Notes: a model not told the origin generated them from the letters alone. A stretch of DNA of 36,711 nt from an uncultured bacterium (GCA_947305505.1 CAMZDX010000008.1:1-36711); one strand, 5' to 3'; positions 8,238 through 17,529 are shown, counted from the first letter of the stretch. Numbers and translations: made by a program.

Positions 8238-9884
8238 ATGAACAGTATCTACATTCTTGTTTTTTCGCTTTTGTGGGTCGTTGTCGCTTATTTCTGGTAC
8301 GGCAACAGCGTCATTAAAAAGAAACTCATCGATCCTGTCGACGAAAATCCGACTCCTTCGCACTCAATGAATGACGGTGTCGATTTTTATCCCGCTCCGT
8401 CGATCGTCCTTTTTGGACACCACTTTTCGTCGATAGCCGGTGCTGGTCCTATCGTTGGTCCAATAGTAGCAGTAACGTGCTTCGGCTGGGGTCCTGCCGC
8501 GATATGGCTGCTTGTAGCCGGTGTCTTCATCGGTGCGGTTCACGACTATCTTTCGCTTATGATTTCTGTCCGCCATCAGGGAGTCAGCATTCCCGATACG
8601 GCTGAAAAATACGTTTCGAAAAAGGCAAAATTCCTCTTTCTGGTTTTTGTCTGGCTTACTATCGTCCTTGTCATCGCGGTTTTCGGCAACTTGGCTGCAA
8701 CTTCGATGATAACGAAACCTGAACTCGTCATCCCGACATTCGCCCTCATTCCGCTTGCGATGCTTTTCGGAGTCATCAATAAAAACAGATGGCTTCCGCT
8801 CTGGGCTAACACGATAATCGCGATCGCAGGACTTATTTTCCTAATCTGGCTCGGTTTCCAGTTCCCGATCACGATCGGAACACCGAAAACGGCTTATTCG
8901 ATCTGGTTTACGCTTCTTATGATCTACGGATTCGTGGCTTCGGTTACTCCAGTCTGGATTCTTCTCCAGCCGCGTGACTACATTTCAAGCTGGGTTTTGA
9001 TCCTCGGTATTTCGCTTGCATTCATCGGGATTTTCATCGTTCATCCCGACATGAATGCTCCTTTTGTCATCGCGGAAACTTTCAAAGATTCATCGCAGGG
9101 TCCTCTTGTTCCGTTCCTTTTCATTGTTATCGCTTGCGGCGCAGTCTCGGGCTTCCACAGCATCATCGCTTCGGGAACCACTTCCAAACAGCTTGACAGA
9201 GAAAAAGACGCGATGTTCGTCGGCTTCGGCGGTATGCTAATGGAAACGATCATCGGCATCGTCTGCGTCATCATTGCCGGTGCAGCAATAAAGTGGGGAA
9301 CAGGCGAAAATGAACTTCAGTGGATTTTCAAAAATTCGGGCGGTGCGCTCGGAGTTTACGGAAACGGTTTTGGCAGACTGACATCATTTATTTTCGGTAA
9401 CGAAGTCGGTGTCGTAATCGGTATCACTATTGTCAACGTCTTCATCATGACGACTCTCGATACAAGTGTCAGACTTGCAAGATTCCTCACGAACGAAATG
9501 ATTGGCGACAAACTTCCCGCAAAACTCCAGAACAAGTTTTTCTACACGATAGTTGCCGTTATTCCTGCATTCCTGCTCGGTATCACCGATTCGTGGGCAA
9601 GCGTATGGCCTCTTTTCGGCGCGGCTAACCAGCTTGTCGCTGCACTCGTTTTCATAATCTTAACTGCTTACTTCTATTCGAAAAACAAACCGATCAAATA
9701 CACGCTCTGGGCAACGATTTTCATGCTTACGATGACGATCTTCGCCCTCTGCTGGATGATCTGGAAATACTTCGTAGCTGCTCCAAACTACTTCCTCGGT
9801 TCTGTTGCGGTCGTTCTTGTTGTCCTTGCCGTTCTGATGATAATAGAAGGCTGCAAAAAGATCGGCAGCGCAAAAAAAGCGTAA
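8238..9884 (+). CDS. cstA: Carbon starvation protein CstA family transporter
   Basis: 548 aa polytopic protein; FGHHFSSIAGAGPIVGPIVAVTCFGWGPAAIWLLVAGVFIGAVHDYLSLMISVRHQG is characteristic of CstA. Confidence 0.93.
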   Translation: MNSIYILVFSLLWVVVAYFWYGNSVIKKKLIDPVDENPTPSHSMNDGVDFYPAPSIVLFGHHFSSIAGAGPIVGPIVAVTCFGWGPAAIWLLVAGVFIGAVHDYLSLMISVRHQGVSIPDTAEKYVSKKAKFLFLVFVWLTIVLVIAVFGNLAATSMITKPELVIPTFALIPLAMLFGVINKNRWLPLWANTIIAIAGLIFLIWLGFQFPITIGTPKTAYSIWFTLLMIYGFVASVTPVWILLQPRDYISSWVLILGISLAFIGIFIVHPDMNAPFVIAETFKDSSQGPLVPFLFIVIACGAVSGFHSIIASGTTSKQLDREKDAMFVGFGGMLMETIIGIVCVIIAGAAIKWGTGENELQWIFKNSGGALGVYGNGFGRLTSFIFGNEVGVVIGITIVNVFIMTTLDTSVRLARFLTNEMIGDKLPAKLQNKFFYTIVAVIPAFLLGITDSWASVWPLFGAANQLVAALVFIILTAYFYSKNKPIKYTLWATIFMLTMTIFALCWMIWKYFVAAPNYFLGSVAVVLVVLAVLMIIEGCKKIGSAKKA

Positions 9885-9900
9885 AATCTAAGGAGTTTAA

Positions 9901-10659
9901 ATGTTTACGGCTCAAATAATCATATATATTCTTCTCGGTTTTGCGGCTGAGATGATTGACGGCTCGCTCGGCATGGGCTACGGCGTAAGTTCCAACACTT
10001 TTTTGAGGACTGCGGGCGTTCCGAGCGCGATCTCAAGCGCATGCGTTCACGTTTCGGAGATTTTCACGACTCTCGTTTCGGGGCTTTCACACCTCAAAAT
10101 GAAAAACGTCCACAAAGGGCTTTTTTTCCGTCTTCTTTTCACAGGTATTTTAGGCGGGATCGTCGGTGCGTATCTCCTTGTAAACTTTGAAAGCAGGGAA
10201 CTTGATATCGTGATCGACATTTACCTTCTTATCATGGGCGGATTCATCTTTTCCAAAATTTTCAGAAAGCTCGGAAAACCGCGTGAATACGGAAACTACA
10301 CTATCCCGCTCGGTTTTGCCGGAGGTTTCACTGATGCTATGGGCGGCGGCGGCTGGGGTCCTGTCGTAACAAGTACGCTTTTAGCTTCAGGTCACGATGT
10401 TCCCAGAACGATAGGCACTGTCAACACTGCTGAATTTTTCGTAACTATCGCAGAAACTACAACGTTTGTCGCGATGATAGGTGACTTCAAAAACTACACT
10501 CAGATTATTGTCGGTCTCATCATCGGCGGAATGATCGCAGCACCGCTCGGTGCATACCTCTGCAAAAAGATCCCGGTCAAGCTTATGCTTGGTCTTGTCG
10601 GAGTTCTTGTAGTAATTCTCAATACTTACAAACTTCTTAAACATACAGGCGTGATTTAA
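9901..10659 (+). CDS. Sulfite exporter TauE/SafE family permease
   Basis: 252 aa polytopic protein; GMGYGVSSNTFLRTAGVPSAISSACVHVSEIFTTLVSGLSHLKMKNV and GGGWGPVVTSTLLASGHDVPRTIGTVNTAEFFVTI. Confidence 0.85.
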   Translation: MFTAQIIIYILLGFAAEMIDGSLGMGYGVSSNTFLRTAGVPSAISSACVHVSEIFTTLVSGLSHLKMKNVHKGLFFRLLFTGILGGIVGAYLLVNFESRELDIVIDIYLLIMGGFIFSKIFRKLGKPREYGNYTIPLGFAGGFTDAMGGGGWGPVVTSTLLASGHDVPRTIGTVNTAEFFVTIAETTTFVAMIGDFKNYTQIIVGLIIGGMIAAPLGAYLCKKIPVKLMLGLVGVLVVILNTYKLLKHTGVI

Positions 10660-10665
10660 GTTTTT

Positions 10666-10896
10666 TTATTTAGCGTTTTTTTCGCTTTCTTCGAAATCAA
10701 AAAGCTCTTTTAAAGGAAGTTCCAGAGCAAAAGAAATTTTTTCGATAGCGTCTATTGAAATGTTGCGTTTGCCGCATTCTACTGTGCTGATGTATTCGCG
10801 CCCGAGACCCGATTTGAATGCGAGATCATTCTGAGTCATTCCCTGCTGTTTCCGAAGAAATAAAATGCGTTTTCCGAGTAGTTCGCGAGCTTCCAT
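10666..10896 (-). CDS. Small XRE/Cro-C1-type HTH transcriptional regulator (start uncertain; ORF extends to a GTG at 10953)
   Basis: MEARELLGKRILFLRKQQGMTQNDLAFKSGLGREYISTVECGKRNISIDAIEKISFALELPLKELFDFEESEKNAK is a canonical HTH_3. The upstream in-frame extension is hydrophobic (MKKFSAILLPLLFLVFVAA). Confidence 0.85.
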   Translation of the reverse strand: MEARELLGKRILFLRKQQGMTQNDLAFKSGLGREYISTVECGKRNISIDAIEKISFALELPLKELFDFEESEKNAK

Positions 10897-10956
10897 GGCG
10901 GCAACAAAAACCAAAAACAACAACGGCAATAAAATAGCAGAAAATTTTTTCACGTA

Positions 10957-11035
10957 TGTATCTGATAATACACATTTTTGCGGTTTTTGTAGCTTTTAGT
11001 GCACTTTTTCTTGACTTTTGTAGCCGTTAGTATAC
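10957..11035. promoter_or_regulatory. Three direct repeats of a 17-bp motif at exact 31-bp spacing; candidate operator array between the XRE gene and the lipoprotein operon
   Basis: 10957 TGTATCTGATAATACAC; 10988 TGTAGCTTTTAGTGCAC; 11019 TGTAGCCGTTAGTATAC. Confidence 0.65.
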
Positions 11036-11105
11036 ATTCGGGCGCAAAAAGGAAGAGAAAGCGGTTTTCTCATGTTTATTTAAATTTTTTTTCAAGGAGG
11101 AAAAG

Positions 11106-11642
11106 ATGAAAAAAACAATGTATTCTTTAATGGCAGTCATTCTTTGCAGCATGATCCTTGCTTCATGTGCATCCAGCAGAAATTTTGCACCAATCACCAA
11201 GGCTACACTTCCGGCGGTTGAAAGATCAGACCGCACCGATGAGTATCAGATTCTTAACACGGTTGAAGCTGAGGCCGTTGTTTCCATTACTCAAGACGGT
11301 AAAAAACGCTTGATTAAATCTGAAGGTCCGGATGCTTTCCTTAATGTTTGTATTCAAGACAAAAATGATCCGGAAAAGTACATTTACAGTGTAGGAGATT
11401 CAAAAGGAACATTGCGTTTCGGAATTATAGAAAATTTCAATATGGGAGAAGCCGACAAATGTGATGCTGAATCCATGGCGCGTTATCTGGCAGCTTACAG
11501 ACTTATCAACGAAGCTAAAACCGCAGGAGCTGACGGTATTCTTGCTCCGTCATTTCGTGGTGATACTGAAGAAATAAAAAATGGTGTTGTATATAAAATC
11601 AAACTTTCTGCAAAACTTATAAAACTCAACACTGCTAACTAA
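11106..11642 (+). CDS. Hypothetical lipoprotein
   Basis: 178 aa; signal peptide MKKTMYSLMAVILCSMILASC with lipobox LASC; strong SD 'aaggagg'. Confidence 0.85.
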   Translation: MKKTMYSLMAVILCSMILASCASSRNFAPITKATLPAVERSDRTDEYQILNTVEAEAVVSITQDGKKRLIKSEGPDAFLNVCIQDKNDPEKYIYSVGDSKGTLRFGIIENFNMGEADKCDAESMARYLAAYRLINEAKTAGADGILAPSFRGDTEEIKNGVVYKIKLSAKLIKLNTAN

Positions 11643-11653
11643 TGGTGAACACA

Positions 11654-12607
11654 ATGAAAAAACTCAGCGTATTACTCGTTTTTTTATTGATCTTTTCAGT
11701 AGGTTGCGGCAGTACCTCACGGCGTAATGAACCTGCCCAGCCAAAAATGATCAGCCTTGAACTTGTAAAAGATGCTCCGGCAAACAAGTATGTCAATTTG
11801 GATTACGGTATCCGTCTTAACATAAAAGACGGTAGAGCAAACAAGAAAATGATCCAAATTTATGATGCAAGCTATTCTGCGGATTATCGTGTTGATCCTG
11901 AGGTAAAAGAGTTCGTTGACGAAAGTCTTCGCCAATATGCCCGTACAATGGGTTTTGAACTTGAAGCAGATGTTTCTACGGATTATATGCTTGAGATAAC
12001 AATCAAAGAGTTCCGTGTCGACTATCTGAGCGGTAAGGGCTGGACAGGAAGCGTAAGTCTTGACGTCGAGATTTATGACCACGACCGCAAAATCGTTTAT
12101 CCGAGAACAAGTGCAAAAGGCAGATTCAGCAATGCAGACGGTGCTCCAACCAATTTTTCTGCTGCTGCCAGGGTTGTCAACGAAGCTTATGCAAATGCTC
12201 TTGAACAGATTGACTGGGACAGAGTTGCATTCTTCCTTCACCGCGCATCATCCCCGAAAAACGAGGCAAACAAGCAGGTTACAGGAGAGGGCAATACCGC
12301 ACTTGAACACCTCACGATCCACTGGTCAATCCAGTCACGTCCTGCAGGAGCAGATTGTTACTGGCGTGTAAAATCGTCAACTCCTAATGTTAAGAATCAA
12401 AATGAAAGGTATCTTGCCCCGACTCCTTACGAGTCAACGGAAACTTTTGATATCAAAGGTTTGACCTACAACAACGCAGGAAATGTTCAGGTCGAAGTAA
12501 GATGTTCAAAAGCCGGATATATGGATCAGAAGAAAGTGTTTGATATGCTTTCGGTAATTGACGAAAAAGAGATTTCGACAATGTTCGTTCTTGTCAAAGA
12601 CGAATAA
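11654..12607 (+). CDS. Hypothetical lipoprotein, two-part: N-terminal outer-membrane-lipoprotein-like region plus C-terminal beta-rich PEGA-like region
   Basis: In-frame ATG 11654 gives MKKLSVLLVFLLIFSVGCGS with a lipobox. The track start at 11642 overlaps the previous stop (TAATG). C-terminus ...SIQSRPAGADCYWRVKS...VEVRCSKAGYMDQKKVFD.... Confidence 0.8.
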   Translation: MKKLSVLLVFLLIFSVGCGSTSRRNEPAQPKMISLELVKDAPANKYVNLDYGIRLNIKDGRANKKMIQIYDASYSADYRVDPEVKEFVDESLRQYARTMGFELEADVSTDYMLEITIKEFRVDYLSGKGWTGSVSLDVEIYDHDRKIVYPRTSAKGRFSNADGAPTNFSAAARVVNEAYANALEQIDWDRVAFFLHRASSPKNEANKQVTGEGNTALEHLTIHWSIQSRPAGADCYWRVKSSTPNVKNQNERYLAPTPYESTETFDIKGLTYNNAGNVQVEVRCSKAGYMDQKKVFDMLSVIDEKEISTMFVLVKDE

Positions 12608-12639
12608 TTTTCTATCTTAAGAAGCGTTAGCGAGCTGTT

Positions 12640-12666
12640 GCGCCCGCCTTCCCTAAAGACGGGCGC
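12640..12666 (+). terminator. Possible terminator hairpin after the lipoprotein pair
   Basis: GCGCCCG (12640-12646) / CGGGCGC (12660-12666), a perfect 7-bp stem. The downstream T tract is weak. Confidence 0.4.
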
Positions 12667-12768
12667 TCATTTACTTCAGTAAAATTTACAATTAAATAAG
12701 ATTCTTTGATATCGAATTTTCAAGGATCCTGAATTTGTTGCACGATTTTGAAGAACAGAATTTAAGTT

Positions 12769-13650
12769 CTAACTGACTGCTCTCATCCAGCAGACGAAAA
12801 TCACCGAAATAAATAGAAGTGCAGATATGTTTTGGAGGGTTTTCCCGGGAATGCTGCGTTTTGAGAATGCTGCTCCGAATATAGTTCCTGCGGGAAGTCC
12901 TGCGGCAAAGCCGAAAAGGTGGGCGAGAACATCGCTTTTTTCACTGCTTCCGAGCATTGCCAATAGTCCGAGTGCCGCGCCGAAAGGAATCCAGCGGCCT
13001 AGTTTTTTCTCGCGGAAACTGTCGAAAAACTGCAGGCCTGCAAGAACTCCGATAACGCCGAAAACAGAGGTGGAAGCGCCGATTGAGTTGTGTGCGCTGC
13101 CGTAGAAAAATGCGTTCATTACATTTCCTGCAAAACCCGTAAATAAGGCAAAAAGCAGCGCAAAACCGGTTCCGGTCATGGTTGAAAGTGCCCAGAGAAC
13201 GATTCCGCCGAAGAAAATGTTGGAAAAAAGGTGTTTGTAGTCGCCGTGAAGTGTGAGGGCTGTGACTGCTCTGAAAAACTCGCCTTCGGTTATTGCCGCA
13301 GCGCTCGATCTGCCTGCTTTTATGAGTTCCAAATGGTCAAATTCATAGATGAAAACATGAAATGCGGCTAGAAGAATGAGAGTTGCGCAAAAACAAGTCC
13401 AGTCGACTTTCTGAAAGCGTATATGAGCGAATTTGTTATGGATTTTTTCTATTCTGCCGGATTTTTCGTAAGCTGAAATTTCACTTTTAGCTTTTTCGTA
13501 ATCGTTTAAATCTACTTCTATCTGCCACGAATTCCAGCGGAAAACGGCGTTGTTAGGAATTGATAAAGAATCTAAAAGAAGCGAATATTCGCGCGCCGTT
13601 TTTTTGTTTGGAGCGGGTATGTATGCGGAATTGTTCTGAGCTTCTTCCAT
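12769..13650 (-). CDS. Rhomboid family intramembrane serine protease
   Basis: 293 aa; HGDYKHLFSN, GASTSVFGVIG (GxSxxxF catalytic Ser) and a later His in DVLAHLFGFAAGL. Confidence 0.88.
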   Translation of the reverse strand: MEEAQNNSAYIPAPNKKTAREYSLLLDSLSIPNNAVFRWNSWQIEVDLNDYEKAKSEISAYEKSGRIEKIHNKFAHIRFQKVDWTCFCATLILLAAFHVFIYEFDHLELIKAGRSSAAAITEGEFFRAVTALTLHGDYKHLFSNIFFGGIVLWALSTMTGTGFALLFALFTGFAGNVMNAFFYGSAHNSIGASTSVFGVIGVLAGLQFFDSFREKKLGRWIPFGAALGLLAMLGSSEKSDVLAHLFGFAAGLPAGTIFGAAFSKRSIPGKTLQNISALLFISVIFVCWMRAVS

Positions 13651-13656
13651 AAAGAA

Positions 13657-15627
13657 TTATTTGCCGAAGTATTCTTCGATCTTATGGTGCTTTAAGCCGG
13701 TTTCCTGATTGATTTCAAGAACATAGTTTGCATAAACTTTGTCGTATTTCGTGACGGAGTTTTCTTTGTCGGGCCAGCGGATCTCGATTTCTTCCACTTC
13801 GCAGATATCGCCCAGACCGATGATCTGAAGGTGGTCGTTCTGGAAGCCGTTGAGACCGTATGCGCCCTGAACTTCGCGGACAAACTGCTTTCCGCCTGCT
13901 TTGACGATGATTTTTGCTCCGATAGCGTCGCGGTTTGCAGTGCTTCCGGTGATATCGATTATCACTTTGTTTGCATTCTGACCGGTGTCGTTGCGGAGAA
14001 CTTTTATCCACTGTTTTTCAGGTTTTTCCTTGCTGTCAGAATCGTTCGTTCCCCAGCGCATGAAAGATGTTCCTACGATTATGTCGTAGTCTCCGTCACG
14101 GTCGATGTCGACGAAAGCGCCGCCGTGAGCACGCGCAACCTGAGCTTTGGCGTCTTTTGCGGTGTCGGCAAATTTGCCGTCAGCCTGCTGCTGGAAAAGC
14201 ATTGATTTCGTGCCCGGGTAATCGGAACTCAGAATGTAGATGTCGAGCTTTCCGTCGTTGTCCAAGTCGGCCGTAAAACCGCCGAGATCGCCGTCATTCC
14301 ATGAGCCGGTACGTTTTCTCGTAATGCCGCTTTCCTCTTCCGAAAGGCGCCTCAAAGGTTTTTCTGCAAATCCGTCGTTTATGATGAGCTGTGATTTGTC
14401 GCTCGCCTGACCTATATGCCAGTGTGCAAGTTCGATCTGGAAAAGATCGGTATCGCCGTCGCCGTCAAAGTCGCCGCAGAGAGTTCCTGCACTGTTTCCG
14501 CCGAGGCGGTATGGCTGATCGGAAAATCCGGGATCCCAGCCGTTAACACCGTCACAGCTGATTACGGCTCCTGTCGATATCGAGCAGTAATCGGTTTCTT
14601 TGTTGGATTCATCTTCGCAGTAGCATGCAAAAAACTGGTCGTCGCCGTAGTTTTCGTTGTCGTCGTGTGCAAAGCCCGAGCTTATCGAAAGGTCTTCAAA
14701 AGTGCCGTCGCCTTTGTTTCTGTAAAGCATATTGTAGGATCTGCCGTAGCTTGAGGTGAGAATGTCGGCAAAACCGTCGCCGTCGACATCGCATGCGCTT
14801 ACGCCCCAGGTCGGTTTGTTGAATTTGCCGGTGAGGGCGTTTTCTTCATTGAATTTTTCGGTTTCAAGGCCGCTTGTTCCGTCAACGATATTGTTGAATT
14901 TTCCGTTTCCGAGCCCTTTCATCAGCGTGTCCTGTTCGCACGAAGTGAGACTTCCGTAGCTGTTGTACTGTCTGCCTATGAAAAGGTCGATCACGCCGTC
15001 GTGGTCATAGTCGAGGAAAGTTGCTCCTGCGATAGCCGAAAACATATCGTTGAGCACGAAATCTCCGCCGACATATTTGAAAGTTCCGTCACCGTTGTTT
15101 AAGTAGACTCGGGAGTAGTCTTCCTGAAAAGAATCACTTGAAAGAGTGTCACTGTCTACATAAACGACATTGAATGCATCCTGATAACCGTCGTTGTTCA
15201 TATCGGCGAAGACGACGTAGGTGGAAGCCAGGCCGTTCGTTCCGTTTTTGTCTGTAAAAAGTCCGCTTGAGAACGTGACATCTTCGAAATTTTTGCCTTT
15301 TATGTTTTTAAGAAGTTTGTAAAGATTCTTCGGTTCATTCTGATCTTCGCGCGTTTTTGAAGCAAGCGTTGTATAGACATCAGGCCACCTGTCGCCGTCA
15401 ATGTCGGCTATGGTGATTTGAGTGCCGAGCGCGTTGAGCTGCTGAACGCCCATTTCTTCCGAAATATCAGTGAATTTCAGCGTGTATGGACCTGCTTGCG
15501 GAGTGAGGCATATCGGCTCAATGACTTCTTCTTCCGGCTGATTGTCGCCGGTTTCCGTTTTCGAGCCGTTTCCGCAGGCAGCGAAAATAAGAGCGAGCAA
15601 AAGAATTAAAACCGCGGTTTTTTTCAT
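13657..15627 (-). CDS. CRTAC1-like lipoprotein: FG-GAP/VCBS repeats with a C-terminal ASPIC/UnbV domain
   Basis: Start at the MKKTAVLILLLALIFAAC lipobox (ATG at 15627, SD 'ggagag'), not the track's 15687. Repeated DxDxDGxxD loops: DIDGDRWPD, DMNNDGYQD, DYDHDGVID, DVDGDGFAD, DFDGDGDTD, DLDNDGKLD, DIDRDGDYD. C-terminal ANRDAIGAKIIVKAGGKQFVREV..GLG..EIEIRWPD. Confidence 0.88.
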   Translation of the reverse strand: MKKTAVLILLLALIFAACGNGSKTETGDNQPEEEVIEPICLTPQAGPYTLKFTDISEEMGVQQLNALGTQITIADIDGDRWPDVYTTLASKTREDQNEPKNLYKLLKNIKGKNFEDVTFSSGLFTDKNGTNGLASTYVVFADMNNDGYQDAFNVVYVDSDTLSSDSFQEDYSRVYLNNGDGTFKYVGGDFVLNDMFSAIAGATFLDYDHDGVIDLFIGRQYNSYGSLTSCEQDTLMKGLGNGKFNNIVDGTSGLETEKFNEENALTGKFNKPTWGVSACDVDGDGFADILTSSYGRSYNMLYRNKGDGTFEDLSISSGFAHDDNENYGDDQFFACYCEDESNKETDYCSISTGAVISCDGVNGWDPGFSDQPYRLGGNSAGTLCGDFDGDGDTDLFQIELAHWHIGQASDKSQLIINDGFAEKPLRRLSEEESGITRKRTGSWNDGDLGGFTADLDNDGKLDIYILSSDYPGTKSMLFQQQADGKFADTAKDAKAQVARAHGGAFVDIDRDGDYDIIVGTSFMRWGTNDSDSKEKPEKQWIKVLRNDTGQNANKVIIDITGSTANRDAIGAKIIVKAGGKQFVREVQGAYGLNGFQNDHLQIIGLGDICEVEEIEIRWPDKENSVTKYDKVYANYVLEINQETGLKHHKIEEYFGK

Positions 15628-15786
15628 GAAACTCTCCATTTTTGAACAATTAAAAAGCAAAGACCGCCGATTATAGCAGAAATCCAAATAAAATAAATAA
15701 ATACTCTCAGGCTTATTGTTTTATTTTTTATTTTTTGTAAACTATCGCGTTTTTTTTGCTAATTGAATTGTTCTTGGAGGATTTGA

Positions 15787-17484
15787 ATGAAAAAATTTAG
15801 TGTTTTGTTTATGGTCATGCTTGCTGCATTCTTCTTTTGCGCATGTGTCGAGGAAGATGACGATGAGGAAGGAGGAACAACCATACCCACTGACAACGAA
15901 AATCATGATGGGAACGGAACTTCTGAAAATACTGATGCAGATATGGATCAGGAACCTACCAACGGCAGTGGAATTTATGTCACCTGCACTCCGGGAGAAA
16001 CCCGTCCGTGTTACGAAGGACCGAGCGGAACGGAAGGTGTCGGTATATGCAAAGCCGGTGTCGCGACCTGCGTTGAAGACGGAACTGACTGGAGCGAATG
16101 CGTAGGACAGGTCACTCCGCAGGCTGAAATATGCAGCAACGGCATAGACGAAAACTGCGACGGCGAGGATATGACTCCGGAAAACGCTATTGATTATGAC
16201 GGTGACGGTTACAACTACTGCACCGGCGACTGCTGCGAAACAGGCTGGGAACCGAACTGCCGCGGGACCGATTCGCCCGAAAGAATAAATCCCGGCGCGT
16301 TCGAAATGGCAGACAACTATGTCGATGACAACTGCAACGGCGAAATCGACGAAGTTGTAAGCTGCGATGAAGGACTTTCTCTGGCGGTAGGAGATTATGA
16401 GGGTAATGCGGTCAAGCTTGCAAAGGCGATGGGTATCTGCGGAGAGCAGCTTGTTTCCGCCGAGATCGGGCTTGCAGGTGAACCTGTAACTGAAATGATC
16501 GACACCAATCCCGATGCGTGCAACCAGGGTGAAAATCAGGGTTGCCAGTACAATCCGACCGAAAGGATGAGCCGCGAAAAACCTTACTACGAAAACGATT
16601 ATCAGACTTTTGCAGTTACCAATGTTTTCGGCACGATGATGAATCCGCTCGAAGGCAGCATGCTTGCCGTTCTTTCGACAGGTCAGTGGAACAGCCCGAC
16701 ACAGAATGCGAGCGTAGCAACTTTGGGGGCAGGCGATATGCAGACGGCAAGTAAAATTCCGGAAGACTGGATCAACATGATGCCTAACTGCGAAATACCG
16801 AAGGCTCCTTCATGCGGCGGTCAGAATCCGCAGGACGGTCTTACAAACCAGTGCTCAGGCAAGGAGATCCCGTCTGTTCAGGATCCGATCATGCTTACTT
16901 TGAAGTTGAAAGTTCCGGCAAACGCAAGGGCATTCGAGTTCAGCCTTTTCTTTATGTCGATAGAATATCCGAGTACGGTTTGCGCAGACAACAACTACAA
17001 CGATTTCTTTGTCGCACTTCTCGATTCGACCTACAACGAGAAAAATCCGGGTGCACAGTATAGAAACCCGTCAGACAAAAACCTTGCGAAAGACGATTTC
17101 GGCAATCCGGTCGGTGTTGACCTTGCTCCGGCAGGACTTTTTAAAGCGTGCAATCCGAACTGCGGCGGCGGAGGTCTTATCGGCAGCATGACGAGCGATC
17201 TCAACAAATGGGGTGCTTGTACCGGTGATGAACTTCTCAACGGAACAGGTTTCGGCACGGACGGCAAGTCGACAATGGTTGCATGCAGCAGCGGTCACGG
17301 CGGCACGGGCTGGCTCAGAGTCGTAGGAAACGTAGAGCCGAACGAGGAAATCACTCTTAGACTCGCTCTCTGGGAACAGGGAACTGTCGGTTACGGCCCT
17401 GACCATTCATGGGATTCGACAGTCGTTCTTGACGGTTTCCAGTGGCTTCCAAGCCCCGAAAAACCTGGTGTTTCGCCTAAATAA
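15787..17484 (+). CDS. Lipoprotein with MopE/myxococcal-type putative metal-binding motif and a choice-of-anchor-like C-terminal domain
   Basis: Signal MKKFSVLFMVMLAAFFFCAC; acidic linker; 'TPQAEICSNGIDENCDGEDM...DYDGDGYNYCTGDC...DDNCNGEIDE'; SD 'ttggagga'. Confidence 0.82.
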   Translation: MKKFSVLFMVMLAAFFFCACVEEDDDEEGGTTIPTDNENHDGNGTSENTDADMDQEPTNGSGIYVTCTPGETRPCYEGPSGTEGVGICKAGVATCVEDGTDWSECVGQVTPQAEICSNGIDENCDGEDMTPENAIDYDGDGYNYCTGDCCETGWEPNCRGTDSPERINPGAFEMADNYVDDNCNGEIDEVVSCDEGLSLAVGDYEGNAVKLAKAMGICGEQLVSAEIGLAGEPVTEMIDTNPDACNQGENQGCQYNPTERMSREKPYYENDYQTFAVTNVFGTMMNPLEGSMLAVLSTGQWNSPTQNASVATLGAGDMQTASKIPEDWINMMPNCEIPKAPSCGGQNPQDGLTNQCSGKEIPSVQDPIMLTLKLKVPANARAFEFSLFFMSIEYPSTVCADNNYNDFFVALLDSTYNEKNPGAQYRNPSDKNLAKDDFGNPVGVDLAPAGLFKACNPNCGGGGLIGSMTSDLNKWGACTGDELLNGTGFGTDGKSTMVACSSGHGGTGWLRVVGNVEPNEEITLRLALWEQGTVGYGPDHSWDSTVVLDGFQWLPSPEKPGVSPK

Positions 17485-17529
17485 TCAATTTAAAAGTCTT
17501 AAATTTTTCTAAAAAACCGAGGTCAATTC

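Noticed and set aside
10957-11035. Interpretation of the three 31-bp-spaced repeats as a replication iteron array or mini-CRISPR
   Set aside because: Only three degenerate units, no Rep gene or cas genes, and the position between divergent genes beside an HTH regulator favours an operator.
12640-12666. Hairpin as a structured ncRNA
   Set aside because: A single 7-bp GC-rich stem after a gene end is better explained as a terminator; no extended structure seen.
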